Below are positions 14,814 through 24,500 of a stretch of DNA of 57,335 bases, piece after piece. A program made the translations under genes and the position numbers. A model generated the notes under the pieces. The model worked only from the letters and a program-made list of their open reading frames with translations, did not search any database and was not told where the DNA came from. Source of the DNA: Streptacidiphilus carbonis (GTDB lineage: Bacteria > Actinomycetota > Actinomycetes > Streptomycetales > Streptomycetaceae); NCBI RefSeq assembly GCF_000787775.1, contig NZ_BBPM01000021.1:7977-65311 (forward strand), given 5' to 3'. The stretch's first letter is position 1. Every line of letters starts with the position of its first letter.

Positions 14814-16805
14814 CTAGCCGATCATGAACTGACGGACCGGCAGCGGGCGGTTCACGATGCGGATGTCGCCCAGGGAGCCGTGGAAGACCTGGTTGATCGC
14901 CCCGGCCCAGTCGTAGCCGCCGATCAGGAACGGCTGGTTCAGGGTGGTCAGGCCGACGGCCGGGGTGGACGGGTTGCGGCCCTCCTCACAGCCGTTCACG
15001 TACAGCTTGCTGACCTTGCCGTCGTTCACCACGGCCACGTGCCACCACGCGTCCTTCTGCAGCAGATGGCTCCAGGCGGTCGTGGCCCCGACCAGGTTGA
15101 GCGGGTAAGCGTTCCACTGGATCTCGATCGAGCTGCTCAGGCCGAAGCTGAGGATCGGCTCCTCGGCGGTCGTGGTCGGGCCGCTCTTGCCGGCCTGGCC
15201 GGCGCTGCCGCCGCGGCTGAGCATCGCGGACCAGCCGTTGCGGCCGCCGTCCCAGTCGTCCGGCACCTTGAAGAAGAGCTCGAAGGTGTAGCCGTTGCGG
15301 AAGGTCTCGGCGTTGATCGGCGCCTTGTCGACGGTCTGCAGGTAGGCGCCGCCCACCGGGCCGCCCTCGCCGGCGAAGACCATGCTGCCGTGCCCGGGCT
15401 GGTCGGGGTGGTGGGCGCCGTCCCACTTCAGCGCGTCCGCCGGGGCGCCGGCGACCTGACGGACGATCAGGTCGTTGCCGTGCCCGGTCTGGTCGCGGAC
15501 CACCGCGCCGGTCGACACGTCGCTGCCGGCGGACCCGCCGCCGTCGAACCGCCAGTAGGCCACGGTGCCCGGCACCACCAGCTGCTTCGCCGGACGCGGC
15601 CCCCGCTGCGGGACCGGCGCGAAGCCGGCGAAGCGCTGGTCGAAGTCGATCGACATGGAGAAGTAGTCGACCGGGGAGGTCAGTTCGATCTCCTGGGCGG
15701 CCAGCGGGTTCAGCTCGTCCTTGGCGGCCAGCTCGCGGATCCAGGGCGAGAAGGTCGCCACGTCGACCGCGCCGCGGTCGAGGTCGAAGCGGTAGGAGCG
15801 GATCATTCCGGCGCCGCCGTAGTAGCGGTCCTGGTAGTTGGTGATGTGCAGGTGCACGTCGTTGCCGGCGCTGTTCTTCATCACCGTGCTGCCGGGGGGC
15901 CAGTAGTGGCCGTTCAGGGTGAGGAAGACCTGGTCGTTGTCCTTGATCAGACCGTCCCACAACTGCTGCCCGTAGCCGGAGAGCCCGGCCGTCCCGTCGT
16001 CGTAGGAGCCGACGATCTCATGGGTGGTCACGATCACCGGCAGGGTGGGGTTGGCCTTGATGACGGCGTTGGCCCAGGCGAAGCCCGCCGCCGACATCCG
16101 CCAGTCGAGCGCGAGCACCATCCACCTGCGGCCGCCCGCCCGGAATATGTGGCTGGTGTTGTAGCCGTCCGGGCTGGAGGAGTGGTAGGCGGGGGTCTTC
16201 CTGGCCCGGGCGGTGCTGAAGGTGTCCAGGTAGGGGGTGCTGCCGCGCTGGTCGTCCCCGCTGACGTCGTGGTTCCCGGCCAGCACGCTGTATGCGGCGC
16301 CGGCGCGGTCGAGCAGGTCGAAGACCTTGGTCGCCGCGGCGTACTCCTCGGCCTGGCCGTTGTTGGTGACGTCACCGAGGTGGGACAGGAAGACGATGTT
16401 CTCGTCGTAGCCGCCCGCGCGCCCGGCCGGGTCGAGGACGTACTCGAAGGAGGCCTCCATCGGCCTCGGGTGGATCCGGTCCTCGTCGAACATGTACTGC
16501 GTGTCGGGCATGACGACGACGGTGAAGCGCGGGCTCTCCGGGTCCGGACGCCAGGTTCCCCGCGGCGCGGGGGCCAGCGTGGTCTGTCCGTAGGGATCGC
16601 CCTTTCCGCCCTGCCCGTCGCTGCCGGCCGCCAGGGCCGGCGTGGCACCCAGCAGACCGGCCGCGGCGGCGCCCGCGCTGAGCACACCGGCGCCGCGCAG
16701 GAAGGTACGGCGGCTCGAAGCGGCGTGACCGTCGCCGTCGAGGTCGGCGGTGCGCGGGCAGCCGCAGTCCGCGGACTGCGCGGCGGGGTCGTGGGTGTCG
16801 TGCAT
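14814..16805 (-). CDS. Secreted metallophosphoesterase with C-terminal LamG domain
   Basis: A 663-residue exported protein. A long N-region ending in SSRRTFLRGAGVL is a Tat signal, followed by TPALAA cleavage residues. The calcineurin-like domain (about 85-350) shows MPDTQYM, FLSHLGDVTNN, LAGNHDVSG, VTTHEIVG and TLNGHYW, the metal ligands D, GDxxN, GNHD, H and GHxx in order. From about residue 420 a concanavalin-like LamG domain starts at VPGTVAYWRFDGGG and runs to the end (SHLLQKDAWWHVAVVNDGKVSKLYVNG). It would hydrolyse an extracellular phosphoester while the LamG part binds glycan. GGAGGG precedes the ATG; an in-frame start 36 bases upstream lacks one. Confidence 0.88.
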   Translation of the reverse strand: MHDTHDPAAQSADCGCPRTADLDGDGHAASSRRTFLRGAGVLSAGAAAAGLLGATPALAAGSDGQGGKGDPYGQTTLAPAPRGTWRPDPESPRFTVVVMPDTQYMFDEDRIHPRPMEASFEYVLDPAGRAGGYDENIVFLSHLGDVTNNGQAEEYAAATKVFDLLDRAGAAYSVLAGNHDVSGDDQRGSTPYLDTFSTARARKTPAYHSSSPDGYNTSHIFRAGGRRWMVLALDWRMSAAGFAWANAVIKANPTLPVIVTTHEIVGSYDDGTAGLSGYGQQLWDGLIKDNDQVFLTLNGHYWPPGSTVMKNSAGNDVHLHITNYQDRYYGGAGMIRSYRFDLDRGAVDVATFSPWIRELAAKDELNPLAAQEIELTSPVDYFSMSIDFDQRFAGFAPVPQRGPRPAKQLVVPGTVAYWRFDGGGSAGSDVSTGAVVRDQTGHGNDLIVRQVAGAPADALKWDGAHHPDQPGHGSMVFAGEGGPVGGAYLQTVDKAPINAETFRNGYTFELFFKVPDDWDGGRNGWSAMLSRGGSAGQAGKSGPTTTAEEPILSFGLSSSIEIQWNAYPLNLVGATTAWSHLLQKDAWWHVAVVNDGKVSKLYVNGCEEGRNPSTPAVGLTTLNQPFLIGGYDWAGAINQVFHGSLGDIRIVNRPLPVRQFMIG

Positions 16806-16859
16806 GGGCCCTCCAGGCGTGAGGAATTGAACCCTCCGCATCCAGTCACCGCGGCGCTA

Positions 16860-17090
16860 CTACCGGATTGCGCGGCGGATACCGAGCACCGAACACTGCC
16901 CCAACACCCGCCCCGCCCGGACGTCCTTGAGCGCGTCGGCCTTGCCCTTGAGGGCCCACAGGCCCCGGCGCTCGACCCGGCTGCGGGCCAGCCCAATGGC
17001 GTGCTGGTAGTCCTCCCGGGCCGTGGCGTCGCGGCCGTCCCGTCGTTCCAGGTCGGCTCGGGCGGCCCAGTAGAAGGGGTATGCGGAAAC
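16860..17090 (-). pseudogene. Remnant of an ECF sigma factor C-terminal (DUF6596-like) region
   Basis: The minus frame reads VSAYPFYWAARADLERRDGRDATAREDYQHAIGLARSRVERRGLWALKG. That is a good likeness of the TPR-like tail of DUF6596 ECF sigma factors, where a YxxRAELLRRLGRxxEAAxxYxxALxLAxxxxER pattern is usual. No sigma domains precede it: within 75 bases upstream the DNA belongs to the start of the kinase gene on the other strand. After about 55 residues the match decays and the frame stops at 16860. The rest of this 358-base gene-free stretch shows nothing further. It could be chance, but the tract is long and compositionally gene-like. Confidence 0.4.
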
Positions 17091-17163
17091 GCGCCGAACC
17101 CCTTTGGAACGTGCGGCCGATATCGCGTTGCGGGGCCGGTCCGCCGGAGGCGATGATCGTGCG

Positions 17164-18066
17164 ATGGTTTCGACTGCTCCGGACGGACGGGCCGGTATTG
17201 ACGCCGCCCTGGTGGAACGCCTGATCGCTGCTCAGTTCCCGCAGTGGCGCGGCCTGCCGGTCACGCCGGTGGAGGTCGACGGCTGGGACAACCGCACCTA
17301 CCGGCTGGGCGACGCCATGACGGTCCGGCTGCCCACCGCTGCGGGCTATGTGCCCGCGATCGACAAGGAGAACCGCTGGCTGCCCCGGCTGGCGCCGTCG
17401 CTGCCGGTCGCGATTCCCGCTGTCGTGGGCAGCGGCGTGCCCGGGGAGGGCTACCCGTTCCCCTGGTCCGTGCGCGGCTGGATCGAGGGCGAGACGGTGG
17501 CCCGCGCCGGGGTCGCCGACAGGACGCGGTTCGCGATCTCAGTGGCGGAGTTCATCCTCGCCCTCCAGCGCTGCGACGCCGCCGGCGGGCCGTTGGCAGC
17601 GGAGCACAGCTTCTACCGCGGTGCGTCGCCTGCCCACTACGACGACGAGACCCGGCGGTGCCTGACCGTGCTCAAGGGCCGGGTCGACACCGAGCGGGCG
17701 GCGGAGGTCTGGGAGTCCGCCCTGGCCGCCGAGTGGCGCGGGGCGCCGGTATGGTTCCACGGCGACATCGCCTCCGGAAACCTGCTGGTCGTGGACGGCG
17801 AACTGACCGCCGTCATCGACTTCGGCACGTCGGGCGTCGGCGACCCGGCCTGCGACCTGGTGATCGCCTGGACGTTCTTCGCCGGCGCGGACCGGGAGGC
17901 GTTCCGCGGCGCCGTCGGGCAGGACGGCGCGATGTGGGCGCGGGCCAGGGGCTGGGCGCTGTGGAAGGCGCTGCTGGTGCTGTCCGAGTGCATCGACACC
18001 GACCAGCGGCAGGCCGCGGTGCAGCGGCGGGTGGTCGAAGAAGTGCTGGCCGACCACCGGCGCTGA
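17164..18066 (+). CDS. Phosphotransferase, APH (aminoglycoside/choline kinase-like) family
   Basis: A 300-residue kinase-fold protein. The APH core is WFHGDIASGNLLV (catalytic loop HGDxxxxN) and AVIDFGTSGVGDPACDLVIAW (metal-binding DFG-like segment). The N-lobe has VDGWDNRTYRLGDAMTVRLP in place of a glycine loop, the common form in the Streptomyces macrolide-kinase-like group. It may phosphorylate a small hydroxyl compound or a drug; the substrate cannot be assigned. GGAGG lies 13 bases before the ATG at 17164, a rather wide gap. Confidence 0.87.
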   Translation: MVSTAPDGRAGIDAALVERLIAAQFPQWRGLPVTPVEVDGWDNRTYRLGDAMTVRLPTAAGYVPAIDKENRWLPRLAPSLPVAIPAVVGSGVPGEGYPFPWSVRGWIEGETVARAGVADRTRFAISVAEFILALQRCDAAGGPLAAEHSFYRGASPAHYDDETRRCLTVLKGRVDTERAAEVWESALAAEWRGAPVWFHGDIASGNLLVVDGELTAVIDFGTSGVGDPACDLVIAWTFFAGADREAFRGAVGQDGAMWARARGWALWKALLVLSECIDTDQRQAAVQRRVVEEVLADHRR

Positions 18067-18088
18067 CCCGGCCCGCAGCCGGAGTCCT

Positions 18089-18259
18089 TCAGAGGCCGAG
18101 TAGCCGCCGCTTGGCCGCCGTGAATTCGACGTCGTCGAGGGCGCCCGAGGCACGCAGTGCGGCCAGCCGTTCCAGCTGGTCCAGCAGTTCGGGATCCCCG
18201 GCAGCGGGTTTCGCCAAGGGGTCGGCGACGTCCGGCGGCGCGTTCACGGCTGCCGCCAT
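18089..18259 (-). CDS. Small SHOCT-domain protein
   Basis: A 56-residue product whose second half, DPELLDQLERLAALRASGALDDVEFTAAKRRLLGL, is a textbook SHOCT domain (LxxLxxLRxxGxLTxxEFxxxKxxLL). SHOCT segments usually end longer membrane or PH-like proteins, so this may be a stand-alone copy or the surviving end of a larger gene. The frame continues upstream as arginine-rich sequence with no domain. It converges on the kinase gene, 22 bases apart. Confidence 0.6.
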   Translation of the reverse strand: MAAAVNAPPDVADPLAKPAAGDPELLDQLERLAALRASGALDDVEFTAAKRRLLGL

Positions 18260-18549
18260 CGCGCTGTGCAGCTTCCGGTGAGGGCCACGCTGGGAGCGGT
18301 CCCTCCGTGGATCGCCGGCGCCGCCTGGCTGCTGGTTGTGACCGGCTACGTTTCGGTCGTGTGGGAACGGCCGGTCGGGGACGGGGCTTGGCCCGGTGTC
18401 GCCGCCGGCCCGGGCGGGGGAACCGTTTCGCAAGTCCTTACCCGGGCGTCACTCCCGTTCGAGGGCGGTCGCGGGTTAGGCTGACGGCGCTGGTCCCTCG
18501 CCGGAACCCTCTACGGCGGTGGAGCCCTCCCGGAGGAACAGGGCGGCAC

Positions 18550-20274
18550 GTGCACCTCGACCATTCCAGCCGCGGCAGCTTCGACGACTTCGTCCCGGAC
18601 CTGGCAGCCGCGCTCTCCGCAGCCGGTGGCGACGCTGTGCTGCGGTCCGTCGTGGACGGCACCGGTGCGGGGATCGTCGTCCTGGACCTGAAACTGTGCC
18701 TGACCTTCGCCAACGCGGCCTTCGCCCGGATGCTCGGAACCCGGTCCGGTGACCGGCTGGTCGGTCGGCCGGTGGGGGAGCTGCTGGGTGGCAAGGGGAG
18801 CGGCGGTGCGGAGGGCAGCGCCCCCGACCTGCCGCGCCGGGTGCTGCGGGACGGGCGTCCGCGCGCTGCCACGATCGCCGCGCCGGGCGGAACCGAATCG
18901 TGGCGGGTCATGTACCACCGCCTGGAGATCGACGGCCGGACCGAAGGCGTGGTGGGGGTCGCGGTCCCGACCGGTATCGCGCCCGCGGCGCCGGACGGCG
19001 AGCTCGCACAGGCCCGGGACCGGCTGGCGCTGCTGGACGCCGCCACGCAGCGGGTCGGCACCACCCTGGACCCTGACCTCACCTGCCAGCAGCTGGCCGA
19101 GTTCGCCGTTCCGCAGCTGGCGGACGCGGCACTGGTGGAGCTGGTGCCGACCGGATTCACCCAGCGCGGCCGGCTCGCCTCCGAAGGAATCAGGCTGCGC
19201 AGGGTGGCGCTGGTGACCTCCGCACCGGCGCTGGCGGACGTCCTGACGCCCCTCGAACCGGGCCGGGAGACCGGCTACGGCCCGCGGTCGGCCGTGGTCC
19301 GCTGCCTGGCGACCGGTGAGTGCGTCGAGCAGGAGCTTTCGGCCGGCTCCGAAGGGCTGGCCGCACATGCTGCGGCGGCGGGGTTCGACTCCGTGCTCGC
19401 AGTGCCGCTCCAGGTGCGGGGCCGCCTGGTCGGTGCCCTGACCCTGGGGCGCCCGGGCGGGCGACCGGCCTTCACCGAGCACGACCTCACCGTCGCCACC
19501 GACCTCGCCCGCCGCTCCGCCGTCGCCGTCGACAACGCGGTCCGCTACTCGCGCTCGCAGACCACGGCCATGCAGCTGCAGCGCGCGCTGCTCTCCGAGC
19601 CGGGCAGTCCGCATGTGAGCGTGGAACTGGCCTCGCGCCACGCGCCGTCCGGCACCAGCACAGTGGTCGGCGGCGACTGGTCCGAGGCCGTGCGGCTGGC
19701 CTACGGACGCACCCTGCTGGTGATCGGTGACGTGATGGGCCACGGCGTCGAGGCGGCCGTGGACATGAGCGGCTACCGCTCGCTCATCCGCTACCTGGCC
19801 GGCAGCGACCTGCCCCCGCACCGCATCCTGCGGCAGGTGGACACGATGATCACCGAGGCCGACTCCGGGCGCCCGGCGACCTGCCTGCTCGCCCTGCTCG
19901 ACCCGGCGCGCGGCCGGATAACCTTCGCCAGCGCGGGCCATCTGCCGCCCGCGCTGTTCAGCGCCGACGGTCCCGGTGAGCTCGTCGACCTGCCGGTCGG
20001 GCCGCCGCTGGGCACCGGGTTCGGCGGCTACGAGTCGTCGAGCGTGCCGTTTCGTCCCGGCCAGGTGCTGCTGATGTACACCGACGGCCTGGTCGAACGC
20101 CGAGGCGAGGACATCGACGACTCGCTCGGCCGCCTCGCCGCGCTAAGCCCGCCGGTGGCGGGCAGCCTCGAAACGCTGCTCGACACCCTGATGGCCCGGC
20201 TGGTGACCGAGGAGCCCGAGGACGACATCGCCGTCCTCGCCGCCAGGATCCACCCCCGGCAGCCGCAGCTCTGA
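18550..20274 (+). CDS. PAS-GAF-PP2C (SpoIIE-type) sensor phosphatase
   Basis: A 574-residue regulator. A PAS-like domain (about 30-130; VDGTGAGIVVLDLKLCLTFANAAFARMLG) is followed by a GAF-type domain (about 165-335; FDSVLAVPLQVRGRLVGALTLGR) and a PP2C/SpoIIE phosphatase (about 350-570) with VGGDWSEA, LLVIGDVMGHGVEAA, FASAGHLPPALF, LLMYTDGLVERRGEDID and DDIAVL, which supply the metal-binding acids. Such enzymes dephosphorylate STAS anti-anti-sigma proteins and so release sigma factors of the SigB type. No anti-sigma partner is next to it. GTG 18550 is preceded by GGAGG at 13 bases. The 290 bases upstream show no clear gene. Confidence 0.85.
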   Translation: MHLDHSSRGSFDDFVPDLAAALSAAGGDAVLRSVVDGTGAGIVVLDLKLCLTFANAAFARMLGTRSGDRLVGRPVGELLGGKGSGGAEGSAPDLPRRVLRDGRPRAATIAAPGGTESWRVMYHRLEIDGRTEGVVGVAVPTGIAPAAPDGELAQARDRLALLDAATQRVGTTLDPDLTCQQLAEFAVPQLADAALVELVPTGFTQRGRLASEGIRLRRVALVTSAPALADVLTPLEPGRETGYGPRSAVVRCLATGECVEQELSAGSEGLAAHAAAAGFDSVLAVPLQVRGRLVGALTLGRPGGRPAFTEHDLTVATDLARRSAVAVDNAVRYSRSQTTAMQLQRALLSEPGSPHVSVELASRHAPSGTSTVVGGDWSEAVRLAYGRTLLVIGDVMGHGVEAAVDMSGYRSLIRYLAGSDLPPHRILRQVDTMITEADSGRPATCLLALLDPARGRITFASAGHLPPALFSADGPGELVDLPVGPPLGTGFGGYESSSVPFRPGQVLLMYTDGLVERRGEDIDDSLGRLAALSPPVAGSLETLLDTLMARLVTEEPEDDIAVLAARIHPRQPQL

Positions 20275-20340
20275 TCCCCCGCTTCGGCGGCCGCCGGGCC
20301 CGCACGCCACCGCCTGCGTCGGAGTACACGGGCGTGCTCG

Positions 20341-20817
20341 CTACTGTTCCGGTCCGAGGCGTCGGTCGTCCCGCCGGGCGGCCCGGTCCGCGCCGACGAG
20401 GCGGGTGAGCAGCCGGGTGAGCTCGTCAAGGTCCTCGGGCGGAAGCGAACTGAATGCCTGCGGCGGGCGCAGCAGGATGGCGTCGGCTGTTTCGATGGCC
20501 TGCCGCCCGGCGGCGGTGAGAGCGACCAGCTTGCGCCGGCGGTCGTCGGGGTGCGGTCGGCGCTCCACCAGCCCGTGCGCTTCGAGCTTGTCCACCACGA
20601 GGGTGGTGTAGGGGGCGTCAGCGCCGAGGAACTCCGCGAGTTGACTGAGGGTCAGCGGTTCGTGGCGCAGCCGGAAGAGGATCTTGCCCCGTCCAGCGCC
20701 GAGGCGGAACCCGAGTGCTTCGGCGAGATCACCGCGACGGCTGTTGGCCTCGACGAACGCGTACATCAGGGACCAGACATGTTCGACGGGGCCGGTCGTC
20801 GGCGGGGGGCTCACCAT
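20341..20817 (-). CDS. MarR-family transcriptional regulator
   Basis: A 158-residue winged-helix protein: LTLSQLAEFLGADAPYTTLVVDKLEAHGLVERRPHPDDRRRKLVALTAAGRQAIE gives the recognition helix and the DxRRR wing. Its ATG overlaps the end of the upstream SDR gene by 7 bases, so they form an operon and the regulator probably responds to the oxidoreductase's substrate. The ligand is unknown. Confidence 0.87.
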   Translation of the reverse strand: MVSPPPTTGPVEHVWSLMYAFVEANSRRGDLAEALGFRLGAGRGKILFRLRHEPLTLSQLAEFLGADAPYTTLVVDKLEAHGLVERRPHPDDRRRKLVALTAAGRQAIETADAILLRPPQAFSSLPPEDLDELTRLLTRLVGADRAARRDDRRLGPEQ

Positions 20818-21521
20818 GCGACGGTCCGGCCGAGGTAGTCGACGTAGTGGAGTCCGGTGCGGCCCTGGAGCGAGTCGAGCGTCTTGACGACGCCAGGGAT
20901 GCTCTCGTCGATGCCCAGCCGGGCACCGGGTCCGCCCATGTCGGTGCGTACCCAGCCGGGGGCGATCAGCGCGAGCGTGCGCTGATCGTCGCGGTGGCGC
21001 GCCGCGTAGCTGCGCATGAAGGTGTTCAGGGCCGCCTTGCTGCCCCGGTACACCTCGTGTCCGCCGTTCTCGTTGTCGGCCACACTGCCCTGGCCCGAGG
21101 ACATCACCCCGATCGTGCCCGTCGGCGTGACCAGGTCCTGCAGCGCCTCGACGACCCGCAGCGGGCTGAGCGCGTTGGTGACCATGACCCGGACGAACTC
21201 CTCGGTCGACGTCTCGGCCACGGTGCCCTCGGGCTGGTTGGTGACGCCGGCGTTGACGAAGAGGAGATCGAAGCTGCGCGACGCCAGGCGCTCGCGGAGC
21301 GCCGCGATCTGCGCGGGCTCGGTGACGTCGAGGGCCTCGATCCCGACGCGGTCGCCGTGCGCCTCGGCCAGCTCATGCAGGCCGGTACGCCCTTGGCCGC
21401 GCACGGTCGCCACCACGTCCCACCCGCTCGACAGCCACTCCTGCGCCAATGCCAGTCCGAGGCCGCGGGACGCGCCGATCAGCAGGACACGCCTGCCGGA
21501 CTCCTGATTGATTGTAGTCAT
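20811..21521 (-). CDS. Short-chain dehydrogenase/reductase
   Basis: A 236-residue classical SDR. The Rossmann nucleotide motif is GASRGLG (about 16-22), followed by LFVNAG, VMSSGQGS with the catalytic Ser, YRGSK (YxxxK), and APGWVRTDMGG. Arg residues after the second strand (TVRGQGR) favour NADP(H). The minus-strand leader is AT-rich (ACAATAGTTATC immediately before the ATG) with no ribosome site, so the mRNA may be leaderless and the MarR product may bind there. Substrate unknown. Confidence 0.87.
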   Translation of the reverse strand: MTTINQESGRRVLLIGASRGLGLALAQEWLSSGWDVVATVRGQGRTGLHELAEAHGDRVGIEALDVTEPAQIAALRERLASRSFDLLFVNAGVTNQPEGTVAETSTEEFVRVMVTNALSPLRVVEALQDLVTPTGTIGVMSSGQGSVADNENGGHEVYRGSKAALNTFMRSYAARHRDDQRTLALIAPGWVRTDMGGPGARLGIDESIPGVVKTLDSLQGRTGLHYVDYLGRTVAW

Positions 21522-21576
21522 GATAACTATTGTGTGATGTACAAGTATCTACGTCAAGCAGCGGACCCGGTGGCTG

Positions 21577-24500
21577 TCAGCAGTCGTGGCGGTAGGGGAC
21601 GTCCGGAATGTAGGCCTTCCATTCGGCCTTGGTCAGCGCGCCGGACTCGGTGCAGAGGGAGTGGGCGAGGGCGGTCGGGGCGAGCGGGTAGGCGTAGAAC
21701 CTGCCGTACTTGTCCACCGCGGTCAGCGTCGCACCGTCCGGGGAGAAGGCGACGGCCTCGATGTCGCCGGTGGGTCCGATGAGCGGGACGCCGAGCTGGG
21801 TCCGGTCGCGGGTGTCCCACAGGGCGAACTGGAAGTCGGTTCCCTGCTGCTGCGCCGTGGCCAGCAGGCGCCCGTCGGGGGAGACGGCGTTGTCCCAGAC
21901 CGGATTGAACAACGGTTCGTTCAGCGTGCCGGTGTACAGGTCGTCTCCCTGCGGACGCAGGGTCGCCGCGTTCCAGGTCTGGAGGGACGGCCGGGAGGCG
22001 TGCGGGTAGGAGTAGAGGGTGGTGCCGTCGGTGCTGATCGCGTCGAACTGCACGTCCGAGGAGCCGGCGAGAAGGGTCTGTCCGGAGGGGAAGGCGACCT
22101 TGCCGAACTCGGGTGAGACCACGGACCGGCCGTCGGGGGCGAAGAGCAGCGATCCCGGGTTGCCGGGATTGCCGAGGTGGGCGCTCACCGAGTGGATCTG
22201 CTTCATGGTGCGCAGGTTCCAGAAGGTGAGCGTGTCGGTCCCGTCCGTCGTGGTGACGAAGGCCGCGAGCGAGCTGCCGTCGGGGGAGAAGGCCAAGGAC
22301 GTGACCGCGTTGCTGACCCTGGTCGGGTCGATGAACGGGAAGGTGCCCAGCAGGGCACCGTCCTTCTTCGCCGGCTCCCAGATTTCGATACCGGTACCGC
22401 GCAGCACCGCTGCCAGCTGCCCGCCAGGGCCGATCTGGATCTTGTCCGGCGTCGAGGTCGGAGGGTCGGTCTTCGCCAGCGCCTCCACACTGAGACGGCT
22501 GGTCCGCGACTGCGCCGACCAGATCTCCAGCCTGTTCTGGTGGAGCAGCGCGAAGGCGGAGCGGTCGGGGCTCACCGCGGCCTGGTCGACGTTGCCGTCG
22601 GTTTCCCATCCGGGCGGTGCGGTGAAGGCGCTGACATCGAGGGAGCGGATGAATCCGTCGATCCCCACGCACTCCAACGCCTTGTCGTCGGCCGTGAAGC
22701 GGTAGAACGTGCCTGCGGAGCAGTCGGTCCGGGTGGTGGGGTGCGTCAGGACGGGATCGAGTTTCGGGGTGGTGGCCTCGGCGTCCCAGACGGTCGCGCC
22801 CTGGGCCAGGTACCGGCTGTTGTGGCTGAAGGTGAGCGGGTAGGGCGAGAACTGGTCGGCGCCGGTGAGGGTATCGGACGCCCCGTCCTGCGTCCGGGCG
22901 AACAGGCTGACGGTGTTGCTGAGCGTGGCCACGGCTGCCGACTTGCCGTCAGGGCTGAACGCCACCGCGCCGGTGACGTTCTTGGCCTGGACGTTCATGA
23001 CCGGGACCGGCAGGTGCCTGCCGGTGTGAAGGTCGATCCAGGTGAAGGGCTGACCGCCGCTCGGGACGGGAAGGGAGAGGACGCCCTCGTCCGGGGAGAA
23101 CGATGTGTCCAAGATGGGGGTCGAGGAACCCCCCGCGTCGAGGCTTGCGACGGCGCGACCGGTGTGGATGTCACGGACGGTCATCGTGGACCTGGTGTCA
23201 CTGGTCTCGACGACCAGGAAGCCGCCGTGCGGGCTGAGTTGCAGAGCCGGCCAGTTCCCCTGGGAGCTCTTCGGGGCACTCAGGGCGGGGGCGACCTGAG
23301 CCATGGCGCCGTTCTTGGCGGCGGTCACCCCGACGAATCGGACGACACCGTCGTCGCCGACGACGGCCGCCACAGTGCCGTCCTGGGAGAGGATGACGTT
23401 GCGGACCTTCGCGGGTGCGGTGTAGCTGCCGGTCCTGGCGCGGGTCCGGACGTTCCAGAAGTCCACGCGGGCACCTGCGGCGACGGCGAAGGTCTGTCCG
23501 GTGCCGTCGAGGTCGTCGGCGCCGGCGGTCGTCGGGGCCTCCAGTTTGAAGGCGTCGTGCTCCAGTTGGTAGCGCACGGCGAGCAGGGCCGACCAGGCCT
23601 GCGGTGTGTCGCCCAACTGCGCTGCGGCGACCGCCAGGCGCCGGGCGAGCTGGGGGTCGGTGACCCGGAGCGAGAGTGCGAGGGCGGCCACCTGGCCGGA
23701 GGCCGCCTGGTCGCGCTGGGCGACCGTGGTCCGCCACTGGTCGAATGCGACCGCTGCGCCGCCGACCGCGACGACCAGTAGGAACGCCAGCACGGCACTG
23801 AGCAGCATGCGCAGTCGACCGCGTCGTCGGCCCAGCTCGGCGGCGGCCTCCAGGAAGGCCTGTTCCGCCAGGTTCAGCGCGAGGTGGCGCCGTCCGGTCG
23901 CGGACCAGTCGCGCATCCGGTCCAGCGTGCTTCCCTGGACCAGGTCGTTCCTGCGGCGGCCGTGCTCGGTCCAGGTCCTGGCCCCCTCGGTCAGACGCTG
24001 ATGGGTGCTCAGGCCTGAGCGCTCGGCTTCCACCCAGTCGTGCAGGCGCGGCCATGACCGCAGCAGCGCGGCGGAGGAGAGCGTGGCCGTGTAGCCCTGC
24101 CATACCAGGATCCCGGCCTCGGTGAAGGCGCGCAGCACCCAGTCCAGGACGTGCTCGGGGGTCCGGCCGTCGGAGAACTCGCCCCGGTGGGCCGAACGGA
24201 GGGTGTCCTCGGCACGTTCCCCCGCCGCGACCAGACGCAGCAGCACCGCCGGGACGGCGTCCTGGGCAGCGGCGTTCAGCCGGGAGAAGACCGCCTCCGC
24301 CACCTCGCCGCGGGACGGGCCGACGGAGTCGGCCGGGACGTCCTTGACGGGACCGCCGGCGCCCGCCTCCCGGACCGCCGAGGCCAGATCCGCGCGGCCG
24401 ACCAGCGTCAGCAGCAACTGCTCGGCGCTGGGCCGCTCCGCCGGGTCGTGCGAGAGCGCGGACCGGACCAGTGAACGGAGCGGTTCCTCCAGGCCGGAGA

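Noticed and set aside
14652-17156. 834-codon plus-strand frame over the metallophosphoesterase
   Set aside because: It has no recognised motif, and the minus strand encodes a well-formed Tat-exported enzyme.
18266-18484. 72-codon plus frame with a hydrophobic stretch before the PP2C gene
   Set aside because: One possible helix but poor ribosome site and strong frame ambiguity; I left it out as a gene.
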